A stretch of DNA of 64,000 nt from Enterobacter sp. EA-1 (GTDB lineage Bacteria > Pseudomonadota > Gammaproteobacteria > Enterobacterales > Enterobacteriaceae): NCBI GenBank assembly GCA_002886105.1, contig CP025776.1, positions 3,038,001 through 3,102,000 of the forward strand. The letters run 5' to 3'. Positions 43,194 through 54,156 of this stretch are shown here, piece after piece; within the stretch, counting starts at the first letter, position 1, and every line of letters begins with the position of its first letter. Position numbers and translations under genes: made by a program. The notes below the pieces were generated by a model. The model saw only the letters and a list, made by a program, of their open reading frames with translations. It was not told the DNA's origin and did not search any database.

Positions 43194-44745
43194 GGCGCGT
43201 GTTGCGACATCTCCTGCCGCTTTCCTGCGGGTCCGCTTTTTACTTGCCACCGCAGCGGTGGTGATGGTGCTCTCCCTCGCGTATGGCATGGTGGCGCTGG
43301 TGGTTACAGCGTCAGCTTCACAAACCACCTTCCGTCTGCTGCGTGGAGAGCAACCTGTTCTATACGCTGGCAAAATGGGAAAACAATCGGCTCAGCGTTG
43401 ATCTCCCGGAAAATCTCAATCTGCAAAGCCCGACCATGGCGCTGATCTACGACCAGAACGGCAAACTTATCTGGTCCCAGCGTGATGTACCTGGCTGGAA
43501 AACAGTGGCTCAGCGTTGATCTCCCGGAAAATCTCAATCTAAAGCCCGACCATGGCGCTGATCTACGACCAGAACGGCAAACATCTGGTCCCAGCGTGAT
43601 GTACCGGCTGGAAAACAGTATCGAACCGGACTGGCTGCGAACAAATGGCTTTCATGAAATTGAAGCGGATATTGATGCCAGCAGCACGCTGGTGGATGAC
43701 GACCATTCCATTGCTGAAGAGTTGAAAGAGATCGTAGACGACAGTTCTGAGATGACGCACTCTGTCGCGGTCAATATCTACCCGGCCACCAACCGTATGC
43801 CGCAATTAACCATTGTGGTGATCGATACCATTCCGATTGAGCTGAAACGCTCTTATATGGTGTGGAGCTGGTTTGTCTATGCTGGCCGCTAACCTGTTAC
43901 TGGTGATTCCGCTGTTGTGGCTGGCGGCGTGGTGGAGTTTACGCCCCATTGAAGCGCTGGCCCGTGAAGTCCGCGAGCTGGAAGAGCATCACCGCGAACA
44001 GCTTAATCCGGAGACCACCCGCGAGCTGACCAGTCTGGTGCGCAATCTTAACCGCCTGCTGAAAAGTGAGCGCGATCGTTATGACAAGTACCGCACCACG
44101 CTCACCGATCACTCCACAGCCTGAAAACGCCGCTGGCGGTGTTGCAGAGCGTTACGATCGTTACGCAGCGAGAAGATGAGCGTCTCCGATGCCGAACCGG
44201 TGATGCTGGAGCAGATCAGTCGTATCTCGCAGCAGATTGGTTACTACCTGCATCGTGCCACGATGCGCGGCAGTAAGCGGCCTGCTCAGCCGGGAGCTGC
44301 ATCCCGTTGCGCCGCTGCTCGACAGCCTGACCTCGGCGCTGAACAAGGTCTATCAGCGCAAAGGTGTCAACATTACCCCCGATATCTCGCCGGAAATCAG
44401 TTTTGTTGGTGAGAAAAATGACTTTATGGAAGTGATGGGTAATCTGCTGGATAACGCCTGCAAATATTGCCTTGAATTTGTTGAGATTTCAACAAACAGA
44501 CGACACGCTGCATATTATCGTTGAAGATGATGGTCCCGGCATTCCCACTGCCAAGCGCGAAGTGGTCTTTGATCGCGGGCAACGCGCCGATACGCTGCGC
44601 CCGGGCCGGGCGGCGTCGGGCTTTCCGTTGCGCGGGAGATTGTCGACCAGTATGAAGGGCAGATAATCACCGCCGAGAGTTTACTGGGCGGCGCAAAATG
44701 GAAGTGATCTTTGGCCGACAACAGACGGCGATCGCTGGCGACTGA
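43190..44745 (+). CDS. phoQ: Sensor kinase PhoQ with a tandem duplication in the sensor domain
   Basis: Inner-membrane histidine kinase sensing Mg2+, acidic pH and cationic peptides. It starts [11 protein letters not shown], the first helix is [20 protein letters not shown]; the periplasmic domain has [40 protein letters not shown] and [20 protein letters not shown]; the second helix follows [10 protein letters not shown]. The histidine site ([12 protein letters not shown]) is broken by an indel, and the ATP lid shows [13 protein letters not shown] and EDDGPGIP. About 118 bases of the sensor region occur twice in tandem, so the protein would be some 39 residues longer or frameshifted. Confidence 0.9.
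43389..43619 (+). repeat. Tandem direct repeat within phoQ
   Basis: Unit 1 (43389-43506, 118 bases) is repeated as unit 2 (43507-43619, 113 bases); the differences are five missing bases. Each unit encodes roughly [10 protein letters not shown] to RDVPWLENS. E. coli PhoQ has one copy. Confidence 0.85.
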
Positions 44746-44804
44746 ACGCTATCGGCATTACTATAATCCTTTATTCAGCCACTGATAATTTGCCGGAAAC
44801 GCAT

Positions 44805-45921
44805 ATGGACTATCACGAAATAGACTGGCCAGACTTTATTCAACGCTACTGGCAAAACGCCCGGTAGTGCTGAAACGTGGGATTAAATTTCATCGACCCC
44901 ATCAGCCCGGACGAGCTGGCGGGGCTGGCAATGGAAAATGAGGTGGACAGCCGTCTGGTCAGCCATCTCGACGGTAAATGGCAGGTGGGCCACGGTCCTT
45001 TCGAAAGCTATGATCACTGGGCGAAAGTAACTGGTCACTGTTAGTGCAGGCCGTCAACCACTGGCATCAACCTGCTGCCGCGCTGATGCGCCCGTTCCGC
45101 GTGCTGCCTGACTGGCGTACCGATGATCTGATGATCTCCTTCTCAGTGCCCGGCGGCGGCGTAGGGCCACATCTCGATCAGTACGACGTGTTTATTATTC
45201 AGGGTACCGGTCGCCGTCGCTGGCGCGTAGGCGAAAAAACGCCGATGAAACAGCACTGCCCACACCCGGACTTACTGCAGGTCGATCCGTTTGAGGCGCT
45301 CATTGATGAAGAGCTGGAGCCGGGCGATATTCTGTATATCCCGCCGGGATTCCCGCATGAAGGCTATTCGCTGGAGAACTCGCTGAACTACTCCGTGGGT
45401 TTCCCGTGCCCCCAGCGGTCGTGGAATTGATCAGCGGGTTTGCGGACTATGTTCTGCAACGCGAACTGGGCGGCCAGCGCTATAGCGATCCGGATGTTCC
45501 GCAGCGCGCCCACCCGGCGGATATTCTGCCGGAAGAGCTGGATAAGCTGCGCGATATGATGCTGGGACTGATCAACCAGCCGGAGCAGTTTAAGGAGTGG
45601 ATGGGCGAATTTATTTCCCAGTCCCGCCACGAGCTGGATATCGCGCCGCCGGAGCCCCCCTATCAGCCGGATGAGATTTACGATGCGCTGGAAACAGGGT
45701 GACAAACTGGTGCGTCTTGGCGGTTTACGCGTGCTGCGTATTGGTGAGGATGTGTTCGCCAACGGCGAACGGATCAACTCGCCGCACCGCCCGGCGCTTG
45801 AAGCGCTGGCAAGTCATATCGTTTTGCAGGGTGAGATGTTCGGCGATGCGCTGGACGATCCTCTTTCCTCGCGATGCTCGCCGCGCTGGTCAACAGCGGT
45901 TACTGGTTCTTCGAAGATTAA
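44805..45921 (+). CDS. roxA: Ribosomal protein uL16 arginine hydroxylase RoxA (YcfD)
   Basis: 2-oxoglutarate/Fe(II) dioxygenase of the JmjC type that hydroxylates Arg81 of ribosomal protein uL16. It starts MDYHEIDWPDFIQRYWQ. The iron site HxD lies in GPHLDQYDVFIIQG, and the distal histidine in IPPGFPHEGYSLENS. C-terminal winged-helix and dimer parts follow (LHPADILPEELDKL-like region) with end SGYWFFED. About 373 residues. Three indels. Position after phoQ agrees with E. coli. Confidence 0.92.
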
Positions 45922-45934
45922 TACCTGACTGTCT

Positions 45935-45978
45935 GCTTATCCGGCCTGCGATATCTCTCGCGCAGGCCAGATAAAAGC
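45935..45978. repeat. REP-type palindrome between roxA and pepT
   Basis: GCTTATCCGGCCTGCG with an imperfect inverted arm CGCAGGCCAGATAAAAGC, typical of enterobacterial REP units between convergent genes. Confidence 0.7.
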
Positions 45979-45980
45979 AT

Positions 45981-47228
45981 TTATGCCGATCCGGCAACGC
46001 AGACTACTCCCCCTTTCGCCGTCAGCTCAGCAATTCGCACAATCACCTGTACGGCTTTCTCCATGCCTTCCAGCGTCACAAACTCGTGCTTGCCGTGGTA
46101 GTTATAACCGCCGGATGAAACAGGTTCCGGGCAGGAACAGCCCATAAGAGAGCTGCGCACCGTCGGTACCGCCGCGGATCGGTTTCAGGTCCGGTTCAAT
46201 ATCGCAGTCGCGCATAGCCTGCCGGGCGATTTCGAGAATATGCGGATGTTCAACCACTTTCTCGCGCATATTGTAGTAGCTGTCTTCAATCACCAGTTCG
46301 ATATAACAATCCGGGTGCAGCCCTTTACCCACTTTTTACGGCAATCTCCATCATCTTACGTTTACGTGTTTCAGAACATCTTGCGGTCGAAATCACGGAT
46401 GATGTAGTGCATGTCGGCACGTTCAACGGTGCCTTTAATACTGGTGAGATGATAGAAGCCTTCGTAGCCTCGGTATTTTCCGGGCTCTCCTCTTCCGGCA
46501 CCAGCGCATGAATACGGCTGGCCAGCGTCAGCGCGTTAACCATTACCTTTCGCCGTCCGGGTGGACGTTATTACCGACGATTTTAATGTTCACCGACGCA
46601 GCGTTAAAGTTTTCAAACTCCAGCTCGCCAACGCCGCCGCCATCAACGGTATAGGCCCATTTTGCGCCGAAGCCTTCCACATCGAAATGTTTCGCGCCCT
46701 TACCCACTTCCTCATCAGGGGTAAACGCCACGCAAATATCGCCGTGGGGAATGTTCTTCTTCTTCAACACCGCCAGCGCTGTCGCGATCTCCGCCACACC
46801 GGCTTTATCATCCGCGCCAAGCAATGTTTTGCCATCCGTGGTGATCAGCGTCTGCCCAAGTAACTGGTGCAGCACCGGGAACATCACCGGCGACAGGATC
46901 TCATCGCCAATTCCCAGTGCGATATCGCCACCGCGATAGTTTTCAAGAATTTGCGGATTCACATTCTTGCCGCTGCAATCTGGCGAGGGATCCACATGGG
47001 AAATAAAGCCAATCGCGGGCACGGGCGTTTGCACATTCGACGGCAACACGGCCATCACCGTGCCTTTATCGCTTGTGTGACATTTTCCAGCCCCATTTCC
47101 GTCAGTTGGTTCTGGAAGTAAACGCAGGAGTTTCCACTGCCCGTCAGTGCTGGGCACCTGCCGGACGCCGGGCTTTGATTGAGTATCCAGAGAAACGTAC
47201 TGCAAAAACGCTCTAATAATTTGTCCAT
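45981..47228 (-). CDS. pepT: Tripeptidase PepT (peptidase T)
   Basis: Zinc aminotripeptidase of family M20B. It starts MDKLLERF, then [20 protein letters not shown]. Metal ligands are in [14 protein letters not shown] (His, Asp), [16 protein letters not shown] and [20 protein letters not shown]; the C-terminal [11 protein letters not shown] is intact. The end reads [10 protein letters not shown]. It is divergent from potA, as in E. coli, where FNR activates it. Four indels. Confidence 0.93.
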
Positions 47229-47487
47229 GAAGCCACCCCCACAAAATGTCACAACATTATCAATAAGCGTGAAAAGACAAATGTGCGTCAGGTCACTTTT
47301 ACCCCCGTAAACGAGAATATTTTCAAAATTACGGCCCACGTAATTAACGCCGTAAATTCCCCTCGTTCGACGAAAATACGACAACGATTGGCGATTTCAC
47401 CCGCTTTGCCGTAGAATGCCAGCCCCAGCAAATCGTGCACAGCCCAAAGGTGGTTAACCACAAACCCCGCATCCGATAAGCCTTTCG
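47229..47487. promoter_or_regulatory. pepT-potA divergent intergenic region
   Basis: About 260 bases. TTGCCGTAGAATGCC near 47410 contains a TAGAAT -10 that could serve potA. No FNR site could be assigned with confidence. Confidence 0.35.
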
Positions 47488-48632
47488 ATGCGTCGACGTA
47501 GGACAGAGTCAAAATTGAACACACAACCGCGTTCGCGTTCACCGCTTGTGCAGCTTGCGGGTATTCGCAAAAGCTTTGATGGCAAAATGTCATTTCCGAT
47601 TTTAACCTCACCATCAATAACGGCGAATTTCTGACGCTGCTGGGTCCTTCCGGCTGCGGTAAAACGACCGTTCTGCGCCTGATCGCCGGGCTGGAAAGTG
47701 TCGATGTCGGCCATATCCACCTCGATGCTGAAGATATCACTCACGTTGCAGCGGAACACCGCCACGTCAATACCGTTTTTCAGAGCTACGCGCTCTTCCC
47801 CCCATATGACGGTGTTCGACAACGTAGCCTTTGGTCTGCGGATGCAAAAAACTCCGGCTCAGGAGATAACCCCACGCGTGATGGATGCGTTGCGGATGGT
47901 GCAACTGGACACCTTTGCCCAGCGTAAACCGCATCAACTCTCCGGCGGGCAACAGCAGCGTGTCGCCATCGCCCGCGCGGTGGTCAATAAACCGCGTTTG
48001 CTGTTGTTAGATGAATCGCTCTCCGCGCTGGATTACAAACTGCGTAAGCAGATGCAAAACGAACTGAAAGCGCTGCAACGTAAGCTGGGTATTACCTTTG
48101 TTTTGTCACCCACGATCAGGAAGAAGCCCTGACCATGTCAGACCGCATTGTGGTGATGCGCGAAGGCCACATTGAGCAGGATGGTACGCCCCGTGAAATC
48201 TATGAAGAGCCGAAGAACCTGTTTGTCGCCAGCTTTATCGGCGAAATCAATATTTTCAGCGCCACGGTGATTGAGCGTGTCGATGCGCACCGCGTGCGCG
48301 CCAGCGTCGAAGGCCGCGAATGCCATATTCACGTTAACTTCCCGGTGGAACAAGGCCAGCCGTTAAACGTACTGCTGCGCCCGGAAGATTTGCGTGTCGA
48401 AGAGATCCACGACGTGGGCGACGCAGAAGGTCTGATCGGCTACGTTCGTGAGCGCAACTACAAAGGGATGACACTGGAATCCATGGTTGAGCTGGAAAAC
48501 GGCAAAATGGTGATGGTCAGTGAGTTCTTTAATGAAGACGATCCGGATTTTTGACCACTCGCTGGACCAGAAAATGGCCATAACCGGGTAGAAAGCTGGG
48601 AGGTCGTACTGGCTGATGAAGAGTACCAGTAA
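47488..48632 (+). CDS. potA: Spermidine/putrescine ABC transporter ATPase PotA
   Basis: Energises polyamine import. Walker [10 protein letters not shown], signature [17 protein letters not shown], Walker [13 protein letters not shown] and [19 protein letters not shown] in the C-terminal regulatory domain. The expected MGQSK start reads GTAGGACAG; the in-frame ATG at 47488 is given instead, and an error in the native ATG is likely. The end AD-EEYQ overlaps potB by 17 bases. Three indels. Confidence 0.92.
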
Positions 48633-49476
48633 ATTCCAGAATGGGGTGATCGCCACTATCGTCGGTTGGCTTGTGCTGTTTGTTTTCCTGCCGAATGTGA
48701 TGATCATCGCCACCAGCTTTCTGACCCGCGACGATGCCCATTTCGTCCAATGGGTTTTCACGCTGGATAACTATACGCGTCTGCTCGATCCGCTCTATTT
48801 CGATGCTGCTGCACTCCTGAACATGGCGGCGATCGCCACGCTGTCCTGCCTGATATTGGGCTACCCTTTTGCCTCGGTTCCCCGCGAAACTGCCCGCGAA
48901 GGTGCGCCCGCTGCTGCTGTTTCTGCTGATTGTTCCCTTCTGGACCAACTCACTTATCCGCATCTACGGGCTGAAGATTTTCCTCAGCACCAGGGGTATC
49001 TCAACGCCTTCCTGCTGTGGCTGGGTGTCATCGATGAGCCGCTGCGCATTATGTTTACCCCGGTCGCGGTGATTATCGGTCTGGTCTACATTCTGCTGCC
49101 GTTTATGGTGATGCCGCTCTACTCCAGCATCGAGAAGCTCGACAAACCGCTGCTGGAAGCGGCAAAGATCTCGGGGCCGGTAAACTGCAAACCTTCATTC
49201 GCATTATTATCCCGCTGACGATGCCGGGGATCATTGCCGGTTTGCCTGCTGGTGATGTTGCCGGCCATGGGGCTGTTCTATGTTGCGGATCTGATGGGCG
49301 GGGCGAAAAATTTGCTGGTCGGTAACGTGATTAAAAGCCAGTTCCTCAATATTCGTGACTGGCCATTCGGCTCCGCCACCAGCATCACGCTGACCGTGGT
49401 GATGGGGCTGATGTTGCTGGTGTACTGGCGTGCAGCGCGATTGCTGAACAAAAAAGCAACGGATTTGGGCGAATAA
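48616..49476 (+). CDS. potB: Spermidine/putrescine permease PotB
   Basis: Six-helix inner-membrane permease. It starts [20 protein letters not shown], with LLLFLLIVPFWTNSLIRIYG, VIIGLVYILLPFMVMPLYSS and the coupling EAA region KLDKPLLEAAK. The end reads ARLLNKKATDLGE. In E. coli the stop is followed at once by potC; here two hairpins and an opposite-strand gene intervene. Two or three indels. Confidence 0.92.
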
Positions 49477-49508
49477 CGTTAACTGTCATTGGATGAACCA
49501 TGATGCTG

Positions 49509-49560
49509 GCATGCGCTTTACTTCGCGGTAAATGGCATGCAAGGCACTATCCGTGCCTTG
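49509..49560. terminator. Two consecutive hairpins after potB
   Basis: First GCATGCGCTTTAC / GTAAATGGCATGC (11 of 13 pairs), then CAAGGCAC / GTGCCTTG. They lie between the convergent potB and DUF3828 genes and would stop or weaken transcription from potB. Confidence 0.6.
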
Positions 49561-49579
49561 TTGCCATTAAACTGCGGTG

Positions 49580-50044
49580 TCAGTAAAGTTTTTGCTCAAT
49601 ATTGTCACCCGCATCAACGACCCGCCAAATCTTCCAGTTTCCATTTTCCTTACGGGTCCAAACCTGCAGATGCGCATGTTCGCTATTCTGCTGCCCAAGC
49701 CAGACATCCAGTTTCATACTTTGCCCATCCGGAGACGCCGGGGGAAACTTTTATAGTTTTCTCCCACTCGGGGAACGCATCCTGCGCGTAGGTAAAATAA
49801 TCGGCCATCAGTAATTCTTGCTCCGGCATCGTATAAATTTCATCCATACGCTTAAGTAACGTCGCCGATACCCATTTATTCATTTGTTCCATTTTGATGA
49901 TGTTATCTGGCGAAACATCGTGATTAATTTCGTGCAGATAAAATGTGTAGAACGCCGTGACATTTTTCTGAATATCAGTCTCTGTCGCGGCACTTGCGTA
50001 AAAGGGAGATAAGCCGCCAACAGCAATGAAATGAGCAATCGCAT
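49580..50044 (-). CDS. Exported DUF3828 protein inserted between potB and potC
   Basis: About 155 residues on the strand opposite to pot. MRLLISLLLAAYLPFYASA is a signal peptide. The mature part TETDIQKNVTAFYTFYLHEI, MEQMNKWVSATLLKRMDEIY, YTYAQ-type segment DAFPEWEKTIKVSP and, after indels, HLQVWTRKENGNWKIWRVVD match DUF3828 periplasmic proteins, an NTF2-like fold. Two short indels near the end. Its role is unknown. Its position interrupts an operon that is continuous in E. coli. Confidence 0.7.
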
Positions 50045-50294
50045 CCGTTTTTCCCAAAATCACATAAGATGGGTGGAGTCTTCGATAGCAACGGTACGCG
50101 TTGTCCGAAACAGGTAAAGTTCGTCGTTTATGCGGGAGTTTTTCCCGATCGCAAAACAAATTGTTGTAAAATGCGCGGCCTCAAGCAACTGTCAACGACC
50201 GTGCAGTTTTGGTGAAATGGTTTGAAGATAAAAAAGTGATAATTTTCAAATCACTAGAATCGAACAATTGGCTTAAGAAAAAGGTGGAATACGC

Positions 50295-51063
50295 ATGATT
50301 GGTCGATCTGCTGCGCGGCGGTTTTATGACCGCTATTTACGCGTATCTGTATATTCCGATCATCATTCTGATCGTCAACTCGTTTAATCAGTCGCGCTTT
50401 GGCATTAACTGGCAGGGGGTTCTCCACCGAGTGGTATCGCCTGTTGATGAACAACGACAGTCTGCTGCAAGCCGCGCAACACTCGCTGACGATGGCCGTA
50501 CTCCGCCACCTTTGCCACCCTGATTGGCTCGCTGACAGCCGTTGCGCTCTATCGCTACCGTTTTCGCGGTAAACCGGTCATGCATGCTGTTTGTAGATGA
50601 TGTCGCCGGATATCGTCATGGCCATTTCGCTACTGGTGCTGTTTATGCTGCTGGGCATTCAGCTCGGGTTCTGGTCATTGCTGTTTTCGCATATCACCTT
50701 CTGCCTGCCATTTGTGGTGGTGACCGTCTTCGCGCCTGAAAGGCTTTGATGTACGCATGCTGGAAGCCGCCAAAGATCTGGGGTGCCAGCGAAGTCACTA
50801 TTCTGCGCAAAATCATCCTGCCACTGGCGATGCCCGTCGCGGCCGGCTGGCTGAGCTTTACCCTGTCGATGGACGACGTGGTAGTTTCGTCCTTCGTTAC
50901 CGGTCCGGGCTATGAAATTCTGCCCTTAAAAATCTATTCCATGGTCAAGGTGGGCGTGTCGCCGGAAGTCAACGCGCTAGCCACCATTCTGTTAGTGCTG
51001 TCGCTGGTGCTACCAGCCAGCTGATTGCTCGTGATAAAACCAAACTCAGGGGACGTAAGATAA
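50295..51063 (+). CDS. potC: Spermidine/putrescine permease PotC
   Basis: Second permease of the importer. It starts MIGR after AAGGTGGA, then, over indels, [60 protein letters not shown] (EAA motif) and [20 protein letters not shown]. The end GDVR overlaps the potD start as TAATG. It has its own 250-base leader here because of the inserted gene, with a TAAAAT -10-like hexamer about 120 bases upstream. About eight indels. Confidence 0.92.
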
Positions 51064-52105
51064 TGAAAAATGGTCACGCCACCTGCTGGCAGCGGGAGCC
51101 CTCGCCATCGGCATGAGCGCCGCGCATGCGGACAACAAAACGCTCTATTTCTACAACTGGACCGAGTATGTGCCGCCCGGCCTGCTGGAGCAGTTCACCA
51201 AAGAGACCGGCATCAAGGTTATCTATTCGACCTATGAATCGAATGAAACCATGTACGCCAAGCTCAAAACCTACAAAGAAGGCGCATACGACCCTCGGTC
51301 GTGCCGTCCACCTACTTCGTGGATAAGATGCGCAAAGAGGGCATGATCCAGAAGATCGACAAAACGAAGTTGACCCACTTCAATAACCTCGATCCGCAGA
51401 TGCTCAACAAACCGTTTGACCCCCAATAACGACTACTCCATCCCTTATATCTGGGGCGCCACCGCGATTGGCGTAAATAGCGACGCTATCGATCCGAAAA
51501 CCGTGACCCGCTGGGCCTGTGGAAACCGGAATACAAGGGCAGCCTGCTGCTGACGGATGACGCCCGCGAAGTGTTCCAGATGGCGCTGCGCAAACTGGGT
51601 TACTCCGGCAACACCACCGATCCCAAAGAGATTGGAAGCGGCCTATAACGAGCTGAAAAAACTGATGCCAAACGTCGCGGCGTTCAACTCCAGATAACCC
51701 CGCCAACCCCTATGGAAGGCGAAGTGAATCTGGGCATGGTGTGGAACGGTTCGGCGTATGTGGCGCGTCAGGCGGGGACGCAACTGGATGTCGTCTGGCC
51801 TCAGGAAGGGGATTTTCTGGATGGATAGCCACGGCGATCCCGGCGAATGCGAAAAACGTCGAAGGGGGCGCTAAAGCTTATCAACTTCCTGCTGCGTCCG
51901 GAGATCGCCAAACAAGTGGCGGAAACCATCGGCTACCCAACGCCGAACCTCGGCCGCGCGTAAGCTGCTGAAACCGGAAGTGGCGAACGATAAGTCCCTC
52001 TACCCGGATGCGGAAACCCTCAGTAAGGGCGAGTGGCAAATGATGTCGGCAGTGCCAGCGCCCTTTACGAAGAGTATTACCAGAAGTTAAAAAGCCGGGC
52101 GTTGA
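51063..52105 (+). CDS. potD: Spermidine/putrescine-binding protein PotD
   Basis: Periplasmic receptor. Signal peptide [20 protein letters not shown] ending AHA, then [40 protein letters not shown] and [13 protein letters not shown]. The polyamine pocket region [20 protein letters not shown] and the end YYQKLKAGR (over an indel) are clear. About 348 residues. Many indels. A REP palindrome follows. Confidence 0.92.
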
Positions 52106-52122
52106 GTCCGTATCCAATAGCG

Positions 52123-52165
52123 CTGACGCTTATCCGGCCTGTGGGATCGGGCCGGATAAGGCGCG
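52123..52165. repeat. REP-type palindrome after potD
   Basis: GCTTATCCGGCC / GGGCCGGATAAGGC inverted repeat between convergent genes. Confidence 0.75.
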
Positions 52166-52167
52166 CC

Positions 52168-53500
52168 CTAACGTTTTAACGTCACTGGCTGCGCATTTTC
52201 CGCCGCCAGTTGCCAGCCATGCGCCAGCGCAATCTCGTGGCAAATCGCCAGCCCTAACCCTGCCCCGCTATCCCGCCGGTGCGCACCGCGCCAGAAACGT
52301 GAAAACAGCAATGGCAGCATCCTGCGTCACGCCCGGCCCATAATCCCGCACCGTGATACACCCGGCAGTGATTTCCGTACGCACATCCGACTCGGCGGGA
52401 GCATGCTGAATGGCATTCTCCATCAGGTTTTTGAGCAAGGTAAACAAGGCGCCACGATCGGCATGCCACATCACCGCCTCATCACTCACGACAAGCGACA
52501 GGCTGACATGCGCCTCTTCCGCAATCGGCTGTAAAAATTGCAGGCTATCCCGGGTCACTTCCGCCACATCAAGCGGAACAAAATGGTAGCTCAGCGGCTC
52601 ACTGGTCGGCGAGCAGCAGAAGTTGCTGAACTGGCGCGCCAGATGTTCCACCTGCATCAGCAGCGGTTCACGCACACCGGCGCGGTCATCCATCAACTCC
52701 AGTTCTGCCCTTAATAACGTCAGTGGCGTTTTTTAACTCATGGGCGGCTTTCGCCAGAAAATCCTGCTGACTGCGATACCCCTTCTCCAGCCGCGCCAGC
52801 GCCTCGGGTTAAAGCTGTCGATGAGCGGGAGGATCTCCCCGGCATGCCACTGGGTTTGCAGGCGGGCATCCAGCGATCGCGGGAGATCATTGCCGCGTCA
52901 GCAGATGTCTGGCGCAAAGGTCGGAGGGAATATTTCAGCGTGATCCACGCGCAAAACCAAACACCACCAGCAGCACAAGGCTGAAAAGCTCAATGCCAAA
53001 GCGGATAAACGGCAGCGCAAACCCGCGGTGCAGGAAATCGATAATCCGCGAGCTGGCCGTCATCTGAATAAACCCGCGTCGGCCCTCGGTGGCTATACTG
53101 TGCGGTCACGCCATCATACACCACGCCATTACGCGTAAAGCTAAAGCTCCCCTTCCTGCGGCGCGGTAATGCCCGCTATCGGCGGCCGGGCTTGCGCCCC
53201 CGGCGACATCAGCATGACCCGCCCTTTCTCGTCGAGGATCCGGTACGCGACATCCTCAGACAGACTCTGATAAATCCACAGCGGGTACTGGTCGCCCTGC
53301 GTGAACCCGACCGGATTCCCGTGTTGGTCAAACTGCAATGCCCTCGCCAGCGCTTGCGTATAGTCCGTCAGATCCATTCCCGGCAAGCGCTCTTTGACCA
53401 CCATGCCGGTCAGTATCAGCAGACCAATGCTCAATAGCGCACCGGCGATAAACGCCAGTAAAATCTTCAGCGCCAGACTATTCAGCCAGCGCTTTTTCAC
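52168..53500 (-). CDS. Two-component sensor histidine kinase
   Basis: About 444 residues, partner of the adjacent regulator. The GTG start (MKKRWLNSLALKILLAFIAG) overlaps the regulator stop as GTGA. Helix 1 is LLAFIAGALLSIGLLILTGM; the sensor part has RALQFDQHGNPVGFTQGDQY and YRILDEKGRVMLMSPGAQA. A second helix and HAMP follow but are frame-broken. The phosphoacceptor histidine is in AKAAHELK. The ATP domain shows ALFTLLKNLMENAIQHAPAE and VRDYGPGV, with end AENAQPVTLKR. The signal is unknown; the linked mipA suggests envelope sensing. Confidence 0.8.
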
Positions 53501-54156
53501 GGATGGCCCAGCCCTCTGAGGTTGACAATCTGTAAGCGGGGAGCCAATTGCATGCAGCTTGCGCCGGAGTCGGTGTAAGGCAACATCCAGTGCATTTGGT
53601 GTTACCGTATCGCTTAGCCCCCATCCGGCGGACTCCATCCGGTTGCGCCGTACCACGCCGCCCTGTTTACGCACCAGCGCCAGCAGATCTGCAACTCGGC
53701 AGGCGCCAGTGCGATACTCTGCTGCCCGCACTGCATGACGCCGGACTCTGGCATTAAGGTGATGTCTCCCCATGCCGGGTGCAGCGACTGATGCTCCACA
53801 GGACGACGCAACAACGCGCACGCGGGCCACCAGTTCCTCCATCGCAAAGGGTTTGGCGAGATAATCATCCGCCCCGGCTTCCAGCCCTTCAACGCGGTCG
53901 TGCAGGGCATCGCGGGCGGTGAGGATCAGGCAGGAACCGCGATCTGCGCCCTGGCGCAAACGTTGTAATAGCTGGAGACCATCGCCATCGGGTAGACCCC
54001 GGTCGAGCACCCGGCCCGGTAGGAAACCTGCCGGATAGCCGCCCGGGCCGTATCGGCGCGGCTAACGAGATCGGCGGCGATACCGGCCGACGCCAGCCCT
54101 TTGGCAATCAGCCGAGCCAGATGCTCGTGATCTTCAATTAACAATATTCGGCTCAT
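53497..54156 (-). CDS. OmpR-family response regulator
   Basis: About 220 residues. MSRILLIEDHEHLARLIAKG carries the acidic pocket; LDRGLPDGDGLQLLQRLRQG the phosphoacceptor aspartate; GADDYLAKPFAMEELVARVR the switch lysine. The winged helix has SIALAPAELQI and TPNALDVALHRLRRKLHAIG. The ATG shares one base with the mipA stop (TGATG) and the end overlaps the kinase start. Five indels. Likely autoregulates the operon. Confidence 0.85.
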
